A DNA stretch of 64,000 nucleotides from Cryphonectria parasitica EP155 (lineage: Eukaryota > Ascomycota > Sordariomycetes > Diaporthales > Cryphonectriaceae): NCBI RefSeq assembly GCF_011745365.1, contig NW_024468917.1:1054001-1118000 (forward strand), written 5' to 3'. The notes below the pieces were generated by a model. The model searched no databases. It was not told where the DNA came from and worked only from the letters and a program-made list of their open reading frames with translations. The translations under genes and the position numbers were made by a program. This document shows positions 51,712 through 62,731 of this stretch, one piece after another; within the stretch, counting starts at the first letter, position 1, and every line of letters starts with the position of its first letter.

Positions 51712-52926
51712 TCACCATGGATACTGTCTAACCTCATCCTCCTTGGACATATCCAAGCCACGATCAAGTTGCTTCTGATGTTCCTGATCCAGATACTCCA
51801 GCAAGACCTCACCATACTTATCCGCCCCCTTGTACTTCCTGACATCCGACCCCCAGCTCCTCACCGCACTGGCCAGCCTCCCCGGCACATAGTCCTCCTG
51901 CGCAATATCCGTGACGGGGTGGAAATACGTCCGAATCGTAAACACCACGGCCCCAGTCTTGGGAAGCCTCCGCAGCGTCTGCCTCTCGGACCGGAAGAAG
52001 TGGTGCTCGACGGCGCGGTTCTTCTCGGCCGTGTTCCAGCTGATGTCGGCAGAGTCCTCGGACCCGATGCTCCAGCTCCACGCGAGGTCGTCGTCCACCT
52101 GGATGAAGTAGTTGTTGCGCGCGTACAGGTCCTCGCACTTGAGCCGCCTGAAGAAGCTCATCATGCCCTTCTCGAGCTTCTCCTTGTACTGCGGCACCTC
52201 GCCCGACGTGTGGATTTCCGACAGCGGCATCCCGACCTTGTCCTCCAGCCGCCAGAACCCGGCGAGCAGGATCGCGCCCGCGAGCAGGTAGTACTGCCCG
52301 TCGGGCCGCTCAAACATGAGCGCCAGGTCGTCCTGCACCAGACGCGCGCACATGACGATGGGGTCCTCCTTGAGGGGCCGCTCCACGATGTTGAACGACT
52401 CGCCCGACCAGATGTTGTCCAGCCCTACGTCTGTCCGCCGGTACAGCGAGGGGTACCGCGCTGGTAGGTACTCGGTCAGCTCCTCGAGCAGCTCCACGGC
52501 CGCGGGGAACGCCTCGGGCGCCGTGCGGCAGCACTTCTCTCCGCGCTCGGCGATGCGCCTGGCCTTATCGGCGTGGTAGCGCGGGAAGTGGTTGTCCAGC
52601 TGGATCCAGTCCTCGAACTGCACCGACCGCAGGCCCATGGTCACATTGTACTTGGGACCGTGCCGGAAGGCCCTGTAGGGGAGGGGTTTGGTGGTCTCGA
52701 TGGACCAGTCCTGGTAAGGAGCAGGTTTGGGCGTGACAAAGGTGCTGGGGGTCCATTCGCCTGGGATACGTCCTGTTTTGCTTTTTTCAGGGGTTTTTGT
52801 GCCTGATAGTTGGTCGGGTTGTCGGCTTGCAGGCCTCCTCGTTAGAAAACGTGCGGCCACGAGGGAGACGACGGCGATGAGGAAGAAGAGGGCATAGAGG
52901 GTGGATTTGGTGGATGCAACTGCCAT
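51712..52926 (-). CDS. DUF3445 / heme-dependent oxidative N-demethylase alpha-like protein, membrane-anchored
   Basis: Intronless, 404 aa. N-terminal transmembrane segment (LYALFFLIAVVSLVAARFL, about residues 10-28), then a Pro/Ser/Thr linker and a full DUF3445 domain from about residue 85: KPLPYRAFRHGPKYNVTMGL, QLDNHFPRYHADKARR, ELLEELTEYLPARYPSLYRR, ARLVQDDLALM, LLAGAILLAGFWRLEDKVGM, SEIHTSGEVPQYKEKLEKGM and NNYFIQVDDDLAWSWSIG. The family is named after bacterial heme-dependent oxidative N-demethylase (dimethylamine to methylamine). Fungal members are uncharacterised as far as I know, so substrate and heme binding are inference. The Met at 52926 is taken as start because it places the membrane helix directly after a short polar head. 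It is tandem with the MFS gene and convergent with GH79. Confidence 0.9.
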   Translation of the reverse strand: MAVASTKSTLYALFFLIAVVSLVAARFLTRRPASRQPDQLSGTKTPEKSKTGRIPGEWTPSTFVTPKPAPYQDWSIETTKPLPYRAFRHGPKYNVTMGLRSVQFEDWIQLDNHFPRYHADKARRIAERGEKCCRTAPEAFPAAVELLEELTEYLPARYPSLYRRTDVGLDNIWSGESFNIVERPLKEDPIVMCARLVQDDLALMFERPDGQYYLLAGAILLAGFWRLEDKVGMPLSEIHTSGEVPQYKEKLEKGMMSFFRRLKCEDLYARNNYFIQVDDDLAWSWSIGSEDSADISWNTAEKNRAVEHHFFRSERQTLRRLPKTGAVVFTIRTYFHPVTDIAQEDYVPGRLASAVRSWGSDVRKYKGADKYGEVLLEYLDQEHQKQLDRGLDMSKEDEVRQYPW

Positions 52927-53873
52927 CTTGCCTTAACAACAAGTGGATACTTGATTGAAAGAGAAGAGGGAGGGAGGGAGATAGAGGTAGACGAGCAGAA
53001 AGAAGAAGGATGACTACTATTACTTAGACGAGTACATATGCTGGCAAATGTGTTATTTAAATAACAAACTTCGCGATAGCAGCCGTCATTTCTATGTAGT
53101 ATGAGCAAGGCCGTAATCGCAATGACTATCTGCACCCAGGATCGGCGGGTGCCATAATTAGTAGCTCCATGCCTGTGCCTCGCTGGCCTGGACTGAGAGA
53201 AGTTTGGTCTGATGATAAGTTTGTCGCCAAATCATACGAGGCGTGCCTCCTCCGAGATAGGCCATTGCCGCTACTACAGTTACACAGTACTAAATTACTT
53301 AGTACTTAAGCCAAGCTGAGGAGAGAGAGAGAGAGAGAGAGAAAGGCGGCGGCGGCTGCGGGGAATGGCTCGTGTGTGTTGGGGCAGTAAAGACCAAACA
53401 AGAAAACGAGGGGAAAGATAATAGATCGGCCGCGTGGGACGGGCGAGATAAGGTTGCCAACAAACCAAGCTGATGGAGCCAGTCTATCATCTAGATCCCG
53501 ACATTTCTCCTTGAGAGGAGAAGTATACTACTGTATACTGCTTTTATGTTACTACTGCCCGAATTATCTACGATCCCGTGCGGGGGCCTTTTGAAGGGCT
53601 TGCATGGATGACCATCTTGGTTACGCACATTGGGCAAACCTGTCTCACTTATTTTTGTTGTTCCCTATTCATTCTTACATAATTAATCGCCTAGCCAGGC
53701 GATGAGACAAAACTACTTTTGACCTTGATAAGCCTCTTTTATCGTATATGCCCTTCTCTTCTTTAAGCAGATTTAAAGGAAGTCTGTCGCTTATTTATCC
53801 ATCGATCATAAACCTCATGATTTCAAGCCTCTCCCCAAGACTGTGCGATAACAACATGCAAACACACCCTTTC
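52927..53873. other. Intergenic: DUF3445 promoter / MFS 3' region
   Basis: About 950 bases with a (GA)n run at 53319-53342 and short repeats of ACTTAGTACTTA. No gene seen. Confidence 0.5.
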
Positions 53874-55693
53874 TCATGTCGAAAATCTCCACGACGGATG
53901 ATCATCGCCCATGTTATCAACATCAGCCTCTTCCAACCTCCAATCTCTGTCCCCACGGTGCCTCTTCCTATTCTCGTGCAACACCCCAAAGAACATCACC
54001 GTACAGGCAATCCCACACAACCACACCAACCCGAGACTGGTTCCGTACCCGGTCCGATACAGAGGCTGCTCCGCCTGCACAAAGATATTGCTAGCCACGA
54101 TTCCACCGCAGTTGCCAAACCCAACCTGCATCGCCGAGGCGATGGCCCGTTTGTAGTGCCCGCTGACGTTGTTGGACAGCCACGCCAGAGTAACCGGCTG
54201 CGTCGTGAAGCCACCACCCACGATGAGGAACAGTGCAAAGTACTGCACCCCGACCGAGATGTGCTGCTGGCAGAGCAGGAGCACGTAGCCCACCGTAGCC
54301 ACCAGCACCCCCAACATCGTGAATGCGTATCTGTGCTGTAGCCTGTCCGTGAGGTACGCCGTGATGAGGCACAGGACTGCTGCCACGAGGAAGATCGGGA
54401 CGCTTCGGGCTTGTGCCTGTTGAGCTTCGTAGCCTAGCTCCTCGATGATCGTGGGGACGAAGAACTTTGAAGGGAGAAAAAGAAGGACGTTAGTCTGACT
54501 GGCCCAGAAATGGAAGGTTTAGGCCTGTTGATGTGCCTTACTGATCCCGAGTAACCCGTGTTCACGATACCCAGATACTGCAGTATACTGCAGTATATCT
54601 TCCAGTCGCTGAATGCGCGCTTGCATGCTTGCTTGTCGAGATGGTCCATCCTGGCAGCACCGTGATCTTTTGCGAGTCGAGCCACGAGTATCGCCCGCTC
54701 TTCATCATTGAGAAACGACGCGGTCTCTGGCCAGTCTGCTGTGAAGAACTTCGAAAGGGCGCCCACCACCACGGTAAATAACCCCTCGATAATGAAGATC
54801 CTGGAAGATAACTCGTCAATAATGCTTCCCTCCTTCTAGTGACAACTGGAATAGGAGGATTCCGGGATCGCTTGCCATCTCCAGGCGTTATAACCGCCTA
54901 CTCCCTTCATATCCGCAATCGCATACGCCAGAAGGCCGGACACGGCGCTGGAAACGATACTTGCAGAGAAGAACAGAGAGAGTCTCCATTGCAGTTCGAA
55001 CCGCGTATAGTACATGCTGATCAGGTAGACACAGCCTAAACAAAAGGTCAGTGAGATGATGGCCCGGAACATGGGTACAGACCTGGTTCCACTGCTCACC
55101 GGGGAACACGCCAGCCTCAAAAAGGCCGAGCAGAAACCGACACGCAATGAGTCCTCCAACGGTATCGACCAGTCCTTGGCCAACAGTCGCAATTCCTAAC
55201 GAAGAGCCCCGTCGCCAGTCAGCCAAGCAGAGCAGCTGAGCCAAATTTGCTTTCAACATTGATGCCACCTACCCCAAAGCACCATGATGATGCTCAGCCA
55301 TGTCGAAGGGGCAATTCTTTTTATGATGATGTTGCTTGGGACCTCGAAGAGGATATACGGGACGAAGAATGCGAAAAGCGCGATATTGTAGTCATGGCCT
55401 GTCATGTTCAGATCCTGCACCATGCCCTGGATCTTTGCGTTGCCTTGGGGGTTCAAGTCAGCTGTTGCGCCTATAGTCTTCTTTTCGTTGTTTATACCAA
55501 AAGGCTCACCAATGTTTGTTCTGTCAAGGAAGGCCAGGGCGAATAGGTGCGAGATACATGGCAGCACATGAAGATCGCACTTCCACCTCAGCTTCTTCTC
55601 GGCCTCGGTATCCCAGACCACGGGTGTCTGCTTCTCTGCATCCAGGAAGACCTCTGGGCTCTGTTTGACCTCGTCTTCTCCTGCCATTGCCAT
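53874..55693 (-). CDS. MFS transporter, anion:cation symporter family (Dal5/Tna1-like)
   Basis: Plasma-membrane proton symporter of organic anions or vitamins (allantoate, nicotinate, pantothenate and similar in relatives). 486 aa, twelve predicted helices. Exons: 55693-55510, 55443-55273, 55195-55100, 55035-54876, 54800-54542, 54464-53874; all phases agree. Motifs: FLDRTNIGNAKIQGM (helix 1 end), ALFAFFVPYILFEVPSNI, IACRFLLGLFEAGVFPG (helix 4 region), YYTRFELQWRLSLFF, GYNAWRWIFIIEG, and in the second half GFTTQPVTLAWLSNN and GHYKRAIASAMQVGFGNCGG. The WRW|IFIIEG join needs a GC donor (TG|GCAAGC), a recognised minor donor class. The tail after helix 12 is hydrophilic. Substrate cannot be read from sequence. 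The same-strand DUF3445 gene lies downstream. Confidence 0.93.
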
Positions 55694-58600
55694 GATGAGT
55701 GCTACTTTGCAGGAAGAGGCAGATCCGTGCAAGATAGACTTGATATGTAAATAATAGGAATATGTGTAAGTAGCGGTGTCGTTGCTGGGCTGGATTACAG
55801 ATGCGGCACCACGTTTCGAAGACCAAACCCCCGCCTGTCTGTTCCCGGTCGCTGTCTCCTGATAAAGAGGTTGGGCAGTTACCTCTGTCATGCTCATAGA
55901 CATTCTCCAAATGCTACCAAGGCTCTGGCGTGACATCGCGTAGTTTTATGCCTCTCGTTTTGTTCTCGGGGGGGGGGGGGGGTTGGAGTCATGGACTGGA
56001 TCGGTCTTCCAAGCATGCTGTATCTTTGGTACTCCCACCCCCGCAATCAGCCCTAGCCCTCATCGTACCATCTGCAAGACAGTAAGTTTTGTACGGGATT
56101 TTAATTGTCCTGTCAGTAATTCTGACGCCCCTAACGACGGATATCACATTTGACCGAGTAAGATGTCATTATGTCCCAACATGGATTCACAATACAAACA
56201 ACTCTTGATGTACTGTACTCGGAAAAACGAGAGCATCAGACAAGAGATGACAGGATTCAAGATAGCTGTCAGCATGAGTAGTAGGTGTCCAAACTATTAT
56301 CGCACGCTTGTCTTCATAAACCCTTATCTCGTCGAGATTGCTCATGGTCTCGGTGCTCGACTTTCGTTGATCTAATCATCACAAAACCAGAATATTGAAC
56401 ACCTCTGACAACTCATTCAGTGACTGCTCATTCACATAATAGAATTAATTTCTAGCTTGTAGGCGTGGAAAGATGAAGAAGATGCCGTTGATCAGGTTCT
56501 CTGGAGGATTGCAACATAAAATTCTGCATAAGCCATGCGGGAGAGAAGTTGCAACTCAAGCTGTGCTACTGCCAGTGTCTCCAGCTGGGAGTATTTGGCT
56601 TCACATAGTAGGCATACTGCCATGTAGTTAATTGGATAACGATTACGGCGAATTTCCTGTCGCGCTGCTTTCATTTTTGATAAGATGTCGCAAAGTGGAA
56701 CTGGGCTTCTCTTTCATACTCCCACGGACATGCCAAACTTACATGTACCGTCGCGTTACCCTCCTTGCCCGCCCGCGGGCCTTTTTTTCCTCTTCTTTTC
56801 GTTCTTCCTTTTTCTTCTCTTGTCTTTCTTCTTCTTGTCTCCCTTTGGCTTTCGACTTCTTCAGATTCTTCTACCGGGCGAGGGAAACCCGACAGATCCT
56901 ACCATACGCTTGACTGTCCGTAGCACATTAAGGTTCTGATCAGTGGACAGCAACTCGAGTGATGGTACATATCCAATGTTCAAGATATTTCATCAGGGAA
57001 GAATCTGACCTTGCGGATGGTTGTGATCTTTCCAAAAACGAATTGATGACAATTTCGATGCGCAATAAAAATACTAAAGAAAGTGGATTTCAATTCAACA
57101 CCGAACGTACATCTCATCAAGCTGCATAATCCATTAACCGCTTAGGTTTCTCAACAAATGTAACATAAATGCACATTGTACGCTTGCCAGTAGTACCAGC
57201 TGCTCCTCAATAAGGCGTGTACACTCTGTATGGTGGAGATGATGTCTTGGTGTGGGTCTGATGTTTGCGCAACATTGTATTCTAGGTCTACGTTTGAGCT
57301 TATCCAATTCATTGTTAAGTTATGCATGTGAGAAAGGACTAGCTCTTCGACTACCAGTCAAATAAAAAGCTTCTAAGAACTTTGTGACTGCATTGCTGTG
57401 CTGTAGGGAGGCTATGCTAGAGGACACAATTCAAGGGACTACTTAAGTAGGTTAGTTCAGCCCATCTGATTAGAATTGCCAGCTTTGCCACCCATATGAG
57501 TCCATTTTATTGAGACTGCTATTGATAATCAATACTTTCGAGATAGCACGTGACCCATCATAATATGCTGCTGTCCTACTTGAAGTTCAGGAAACAAGTT
57601 GATCAAGGCTCTGAATCAAGGTGCACAAAAAGGTGGGTCAGTGGCAATCCGTATAAGATGATTGGTCAGCCTCTTTAACCCCTGCAGTGCGCCAAAGCAC
57701 ACAGGCTTGAGATCTCCTCTGCGCCGTTTGGCTTCGAACCAAACCTATTCAACAGCGTTCAAATAAGGGAAGGCGAAAGGATATAGGATCATACAAGGTG
57801 TACGATGCGGTACCCAAATGTCTTGTCCCTCCCCTGGTGAAATCGCAGCGAATTTATGAATCCGGACTGGGAGTGGATGACTAGTACTTGTGTCAGATGG
57901 CCTAAAACATGAGGAGAAGACGGTTTTTATTGTATGGGCCGCTTTATCAAGATATTGGCCCCTCCAAGGGTTCTAGATTATACGCATCAGAAGCAGGATT
58001 TGGGATGTACACGTCTCAACCCATGACAGCGGGGCAAAGTCAGTGTTATCATTGACTTTTTGGCTTATATGGAACATAAAATGCCAAGTATTGGTCTTAT
58101 AATGAAGAGAAGAGTCCTTGAGATAAGTGATGCAGTTCATTTATGAGCAGGGCATGCTCATGTTGTAGATTTGTGAATGGCTGTATAACCAAGCTCTCCT
58201 CATCACGGAGACGTGAATGCAAAGCTTGGGCCCATGAATTTCGTCTTGATTCCCTTAAACTTAATAGTGATATTGCTCCTAAATCAAGTCATTCATTCAG
58301 TTTGCTTAGTCTAAATTATTGTGCAGATATGAGGACATGTCAAAGGCTACACAATGCAGAGACTGGGTTCTTAGCATCAGTTCATTCAAGTCTCGATAGC
58401 GAATTGCTGGCTGAGCAATCCCAAGAGCGACAGTCACACTCAGACAACTGCTGAATAGTTTGGGGTACGTGCATGCTGATTGAATGTCTTTTTGGACATT
58501 TACTGCTCCCGACACAGGCCCACTGTGTTCATTTCAAAGTCCTTGTCTGCTTTACTGGTAGAGTTCTCCAAGAGCAGGTGTTTTGGGCCGCCTACGGCCG

Positions 58601-61600
58601 CACTTCAAGGGTTCTGATGTGTTCGGTCCAGTAGAGACTCAGATGTACCAACATAGCTGCCACACTCAAGCCTCTTTCTGAAGTTGTGAGCTCTCCCGGC
58701 CACGCGCAGACTTCACTCTATGACTGTTATAACACTGTCATCTTCTGGCCGCTTCGTCGGAAACTTTCAATATAGAGTCGAATGCTTCCGTACGACCAAA
58801 GGCACAATTGATTCTATCAGGTAGATCGCAAATGTAGCCTTTCCACAAAATGAGGCATTCTTGGACGGGGTGGCAACATGCCCTTCGGTGATGCTACGAG
58901 TCGTTGCTATGAGCTTCGGATCAGCATGGGTGCGTAGTCCTAAGTTCTCGATGCTGAAGTCACCTTCATGACGCCTCAGAGTATAATCTAGTTGAAGGAG
59001 ATCTCAACCACACCTATCCGAGAGTGCGTATTGGCGGCTGTTCCGGCGCTTGTCTTAGCTTCTCAATGCACCAGTGCAAGTTGTGTCTTGTCCCTTGGTG
59101 CTTACCAAGTATTAATGATGATTGAAGAGCTCATGAAATCTATTCTGAGCCAAAGGCATGAGTCAGATCCGAGGCCAAAGATTGGAGGCGCAGTCTTCCC
59201 AGACCCTTCTTCGGGATGCCCTCAATGCTTGTAGTCGGTGGCTGGCACACACAGAATTCGCCTTGTTGTCTGGAGATCCCATCAACTGGATCAATATAGC
59301 CGTGGCTTCTCGCCACTCGCCCTTCGAAAATAGGCAAATCGTCTGATGATGAGACGAGGCTGAAATCCTGAACGATATACAGGACGGGCAGCGTAAGCTG
59401 TCTGGGCACGGCAGAGAGATATCGGGTGATATTTCTGCTCAGGTAGGGAAGGACAAGCGCAAAATCATCAAGATGTGTATCGTCCATAATGTCTGACCAC
59501 TGGCACAAGCGAATGGCACGAAGGCCTTATGCCAATTGCAATTGAATTTCCTGCCTGGCTCTGTGCCATGTATCCCATCGACACTTGGTATGGACAGACT
59601 GGTGTGGGAGTCAGGCTGCACGCTCGATTATTCTTGCCCGGCCGCAGAGGCTAGAAGCCAAGTGCCTGCTCACTTGAGTAAGTAGGTAGAAGTGATGGCT
59701 GCACCCCCAGTGAATGGTGTTCTAGGCCGAGGGAATTTCCAAAAGATGTAGAGGGATATTGAGGATGCATCTGATCAGGACGTATGAGACTATGAACCTT
59801 GAAAAATGGTGAGGAATGGTGTATGTGTACAGCTATGAAAATATGCGACATGATAGCCAGTCATCCTGAGCAGGACCGGGACACTGTCCCTGGAGAGGGT
59901 CTCAGTACGCCAGGAACTGGCTGTGCGAGAGGAAATGACCCATCGAATCTCAAGGACGCAACAATCTGCTCCCCTCAAGAAGCCCTTGGAGCTCCCGAGG
60001 TTTGCATTGGTCTATGATCGGACAGAAATGAAGGGGCGGACATCCTGGGGTCACAGTATAGGTCATCGCCTTCTATGCACCTCACTGCTTCAATTTTCAT
60101 CAACTCTCATCAACTCTAAGAAATAGTACCCTCCAAGACCCTTTTTTTATTACGCGCCCTCTCCTCAACTTTGATCTTACGACCGGTCAACGGTGTGTGT
60201 ATGTTTATGTGTCTGAGTGACTGCTTGCTGATTCCACATACGTCATGTTTCTGTCAACAGCAGCAACAATGGCATGACAGATCACGGTTTTCTGGGAGGG
60301 CTAGCCAAGCGCGTGCACCGTCAAATGATACATTAAATTCGGCAGTTTCGCCTACAGCCATGTCTCGCAAGATGATCTTAACGTGGTCCCACAGAAATAA
60401 TCATGTCTCATTGGCCCGTATATAGCTGGGTGGCGGTTGGCGGTGTGTTGGATCGGGTGAGAAGGCGGGTCGTGATAGGTGGATGATGGAATGATGAGGG
60501 CAAGATAATGCACGTGGGAAATGGGGATGCAGAAGGTTACTACTACTATAGCAAGGGCACGAGAAGAGCAGAGCGAGACATACGAGAGAGGAACATGGGT
60601 TCTCGGAGGGGGTAACTTGCCTAATTCTTTGCAGGCTGGTGTGGGAAAAGCTTCGTCGGGGCGGCGGGGAGAGGGGGAATCCGCGGATAGGCTGATTATT
60701 CCCAGAGGTGAGAGAATCAATGATTCGGCCATTGGCTGATTGAACGATTGCGTTATGCGGTGCAACCCTCCCTTTTTCATTTTCTGCCCATGTCGTAAAA
60801 AGTGCCCGGTCCCTTCCCCACAAAAAGAAGAAAAGAGGAATAGCCATTCTTCGTTTCTGAATCGGGGCTTGATCTTCTAGGTTGGAGCCACGGCTGACAC
60901 TTGCCGCTTTGATCACCCAGGCGGGCAGCTCGCCTTAGTACCTAGCACCTAGGTCGAGCGGTGGCGCGGGAGGGCTGTGAAAGGATAAAATCTGGGTGGA
61001 GTTTTTATTAGTGGTAGTAGTAGTAGTAGTGAATAGTGGTGGTAAAAGTGTGTAAGTCGTAGTAAAGGAACAATTTGATGCAGTCGCTGGCAGAGAGAGT
61101 TTTACATCTCTCACTGGAAGGAGAAAGAAAGAAGAAAAAACCCCAACAGGACCACGGCAAATGTAGAGAAGGGGGAAATAAGGGAAGAGTGTGTGAGCAA
61201 GAGACACCATAGTAGAGGGGGGAAAATAAAACAAAGCAAGGATGGCTGGAGATGAACAAACAGAAAGAGGGGGAGGCAAACGGGCAATTCGCAAGAGCTC
61301 TTTGCCGAGAGAAAATAGGACCATGCTAGGGCCAAGAGGGACATATGTGGTTGACGTGGCCGAGGATGATGCATTTGCATGAGTGGCATGGCACGACAAA
61401 ACGGTAGGCGAGAGGCCTAGGCTAACGCACCAGAGGCCATCCAAGGTTGCTGCACTGTTACTGCAGCCTGCAGCCCGGCATGATTTGCCCAAGTCTGATT
61501 GGAAGACTTTGCAACAAGAGGGGCCACGGGGCCATGGTCCAGGCCAGATGAGGAGAAGCTGCTATAGTGTGGATCGGGCGAGGCCGCAGGCTGCCCAGTG

Positions 61601-62731
61601 ATTGGCTGGGCTCTCACTGTGCCTTGTGATTGGGCTCCCACCGCCATGTACCTGGTACTTGTTGCCGAGCAGCCTTAGAGGGGTAAGGGAAGGGTGTGGA
61701 ACTCGCCTACAGCAGGGCTGCCGGGTATGTCTGTGTGTTTTGTGTCTGTGTCTCTTCTGTCCGTTCGTTGTTGTCTGGCCTTGTTCCCGTCTGACTTGGA
61801 CTGGGCACACTTACTCACACACGGCTGTGCACACACAAGCCTCGGAAAACCTGCGACTTGAGGCTGCAAAAAGGAAAAAGAAAAGCACATCTTAAATATT
61901 TGAGAAGTATGTAAACAGCACTTAGATCTTCTTTTCACCCAGCAGAAAATTCCTGCTGTATTTTATTTCTCATTTTATCTTGATTTGGACTATCACTTTT
62001 TTTCTGAAATAAGAAGATAAATGCAGGCCAGGATGTACTGACCATCAAGGTGAGAACCTGAGCTGTGCACCAGTCGATATTGTATATTGTATGGGAATGC
62101 AAAGGGACAACGAGGTGGCCAGCGGGTTGTGTGACGTGAGGACATCCTCGATCAGCCTTGCTCTAGCAGGCAGACAAATATTGTGTCTGAATGAATAAGG
62201 CCATGATGAAGAATCTCTCAACCTTGAGACTCACCCATTATATAGCAAATTTTACTCCCTTTCTTTTTGTTTACTACCTTCTGTCTCCCCCTTATTCCTT
62301 GGGCTGCTTGCATTATCTGTGCCAGAGGCCCGCCAGCCAAATAATTGAGCCGAGGCGGAGGCATCCTTTTTGGAAGGGCCACTGACCCCACCCCTGCAGC
62401 AAGCCCCGCTTCAACTCCAAGGTCACTGGTACATCAGCGAGAGTTTAGCTCCACCGCTGATTTTCCTTAGCACTGTCTTTTCTGGCGGCCACAGCCCTCC
62501 CTCGAGGCGGGCAGCCTTGTTCTTCCAACCTCTCTCCATCTTTCCCAATCCGCCCACCACCACCACCCTTTCTCCCGACCAAGCAATTCACCACCACCTA
62601 ATTGTCCCAACCTCACACACGATACCTCCTCCTTTGGACAATTATTCTTTTTCTCTCCTTTCCTTCCACAACCCACTCCTTTATCTCCCTTGAATTTGTA
62701 CATACATTGATCCTCGCAACCGCCATACACA
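55694..62731. other. 7-kb AT-richer gene desert between divergent genes
   Basis: Between the starts of the MFS gene (minus) and the caspase-like gene (plus). Frames are short, with almost none between 56940 and 58140. 57061-57120 has 20 G/C of 60, against clearly GC-rich exons elsewhere. A poly-G run is at about 55971-55982 and a (GTA)n run near 61011-61030. Short frames at 59140-59508 and 60935-61492 (minus) show no family features. Decayed, possibly RIP-mutated sequence is one reading; a long promoter region is another. Confidence 0.6.
57724..57745. other. Short hairpin TTTGG-CTTCGAA-CCAAA
   Basis: Perfect 5-bp stem (6 bp with the flanking G-C pair) around a CTTCGAA loop in the gene desert. 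It mimics a tRNA T-arm on the minus strand, but no acceptor, D or anticodon stems accompany it. Confidence 0.3.

Noticed and set aside
57721..57745. tRNA T-arm-like hairpin with loop TTCGAAG on the minus strand
   Set aside because: No matching acceptor stem, D-arm or anticodon arm within about 90 bases upstream.
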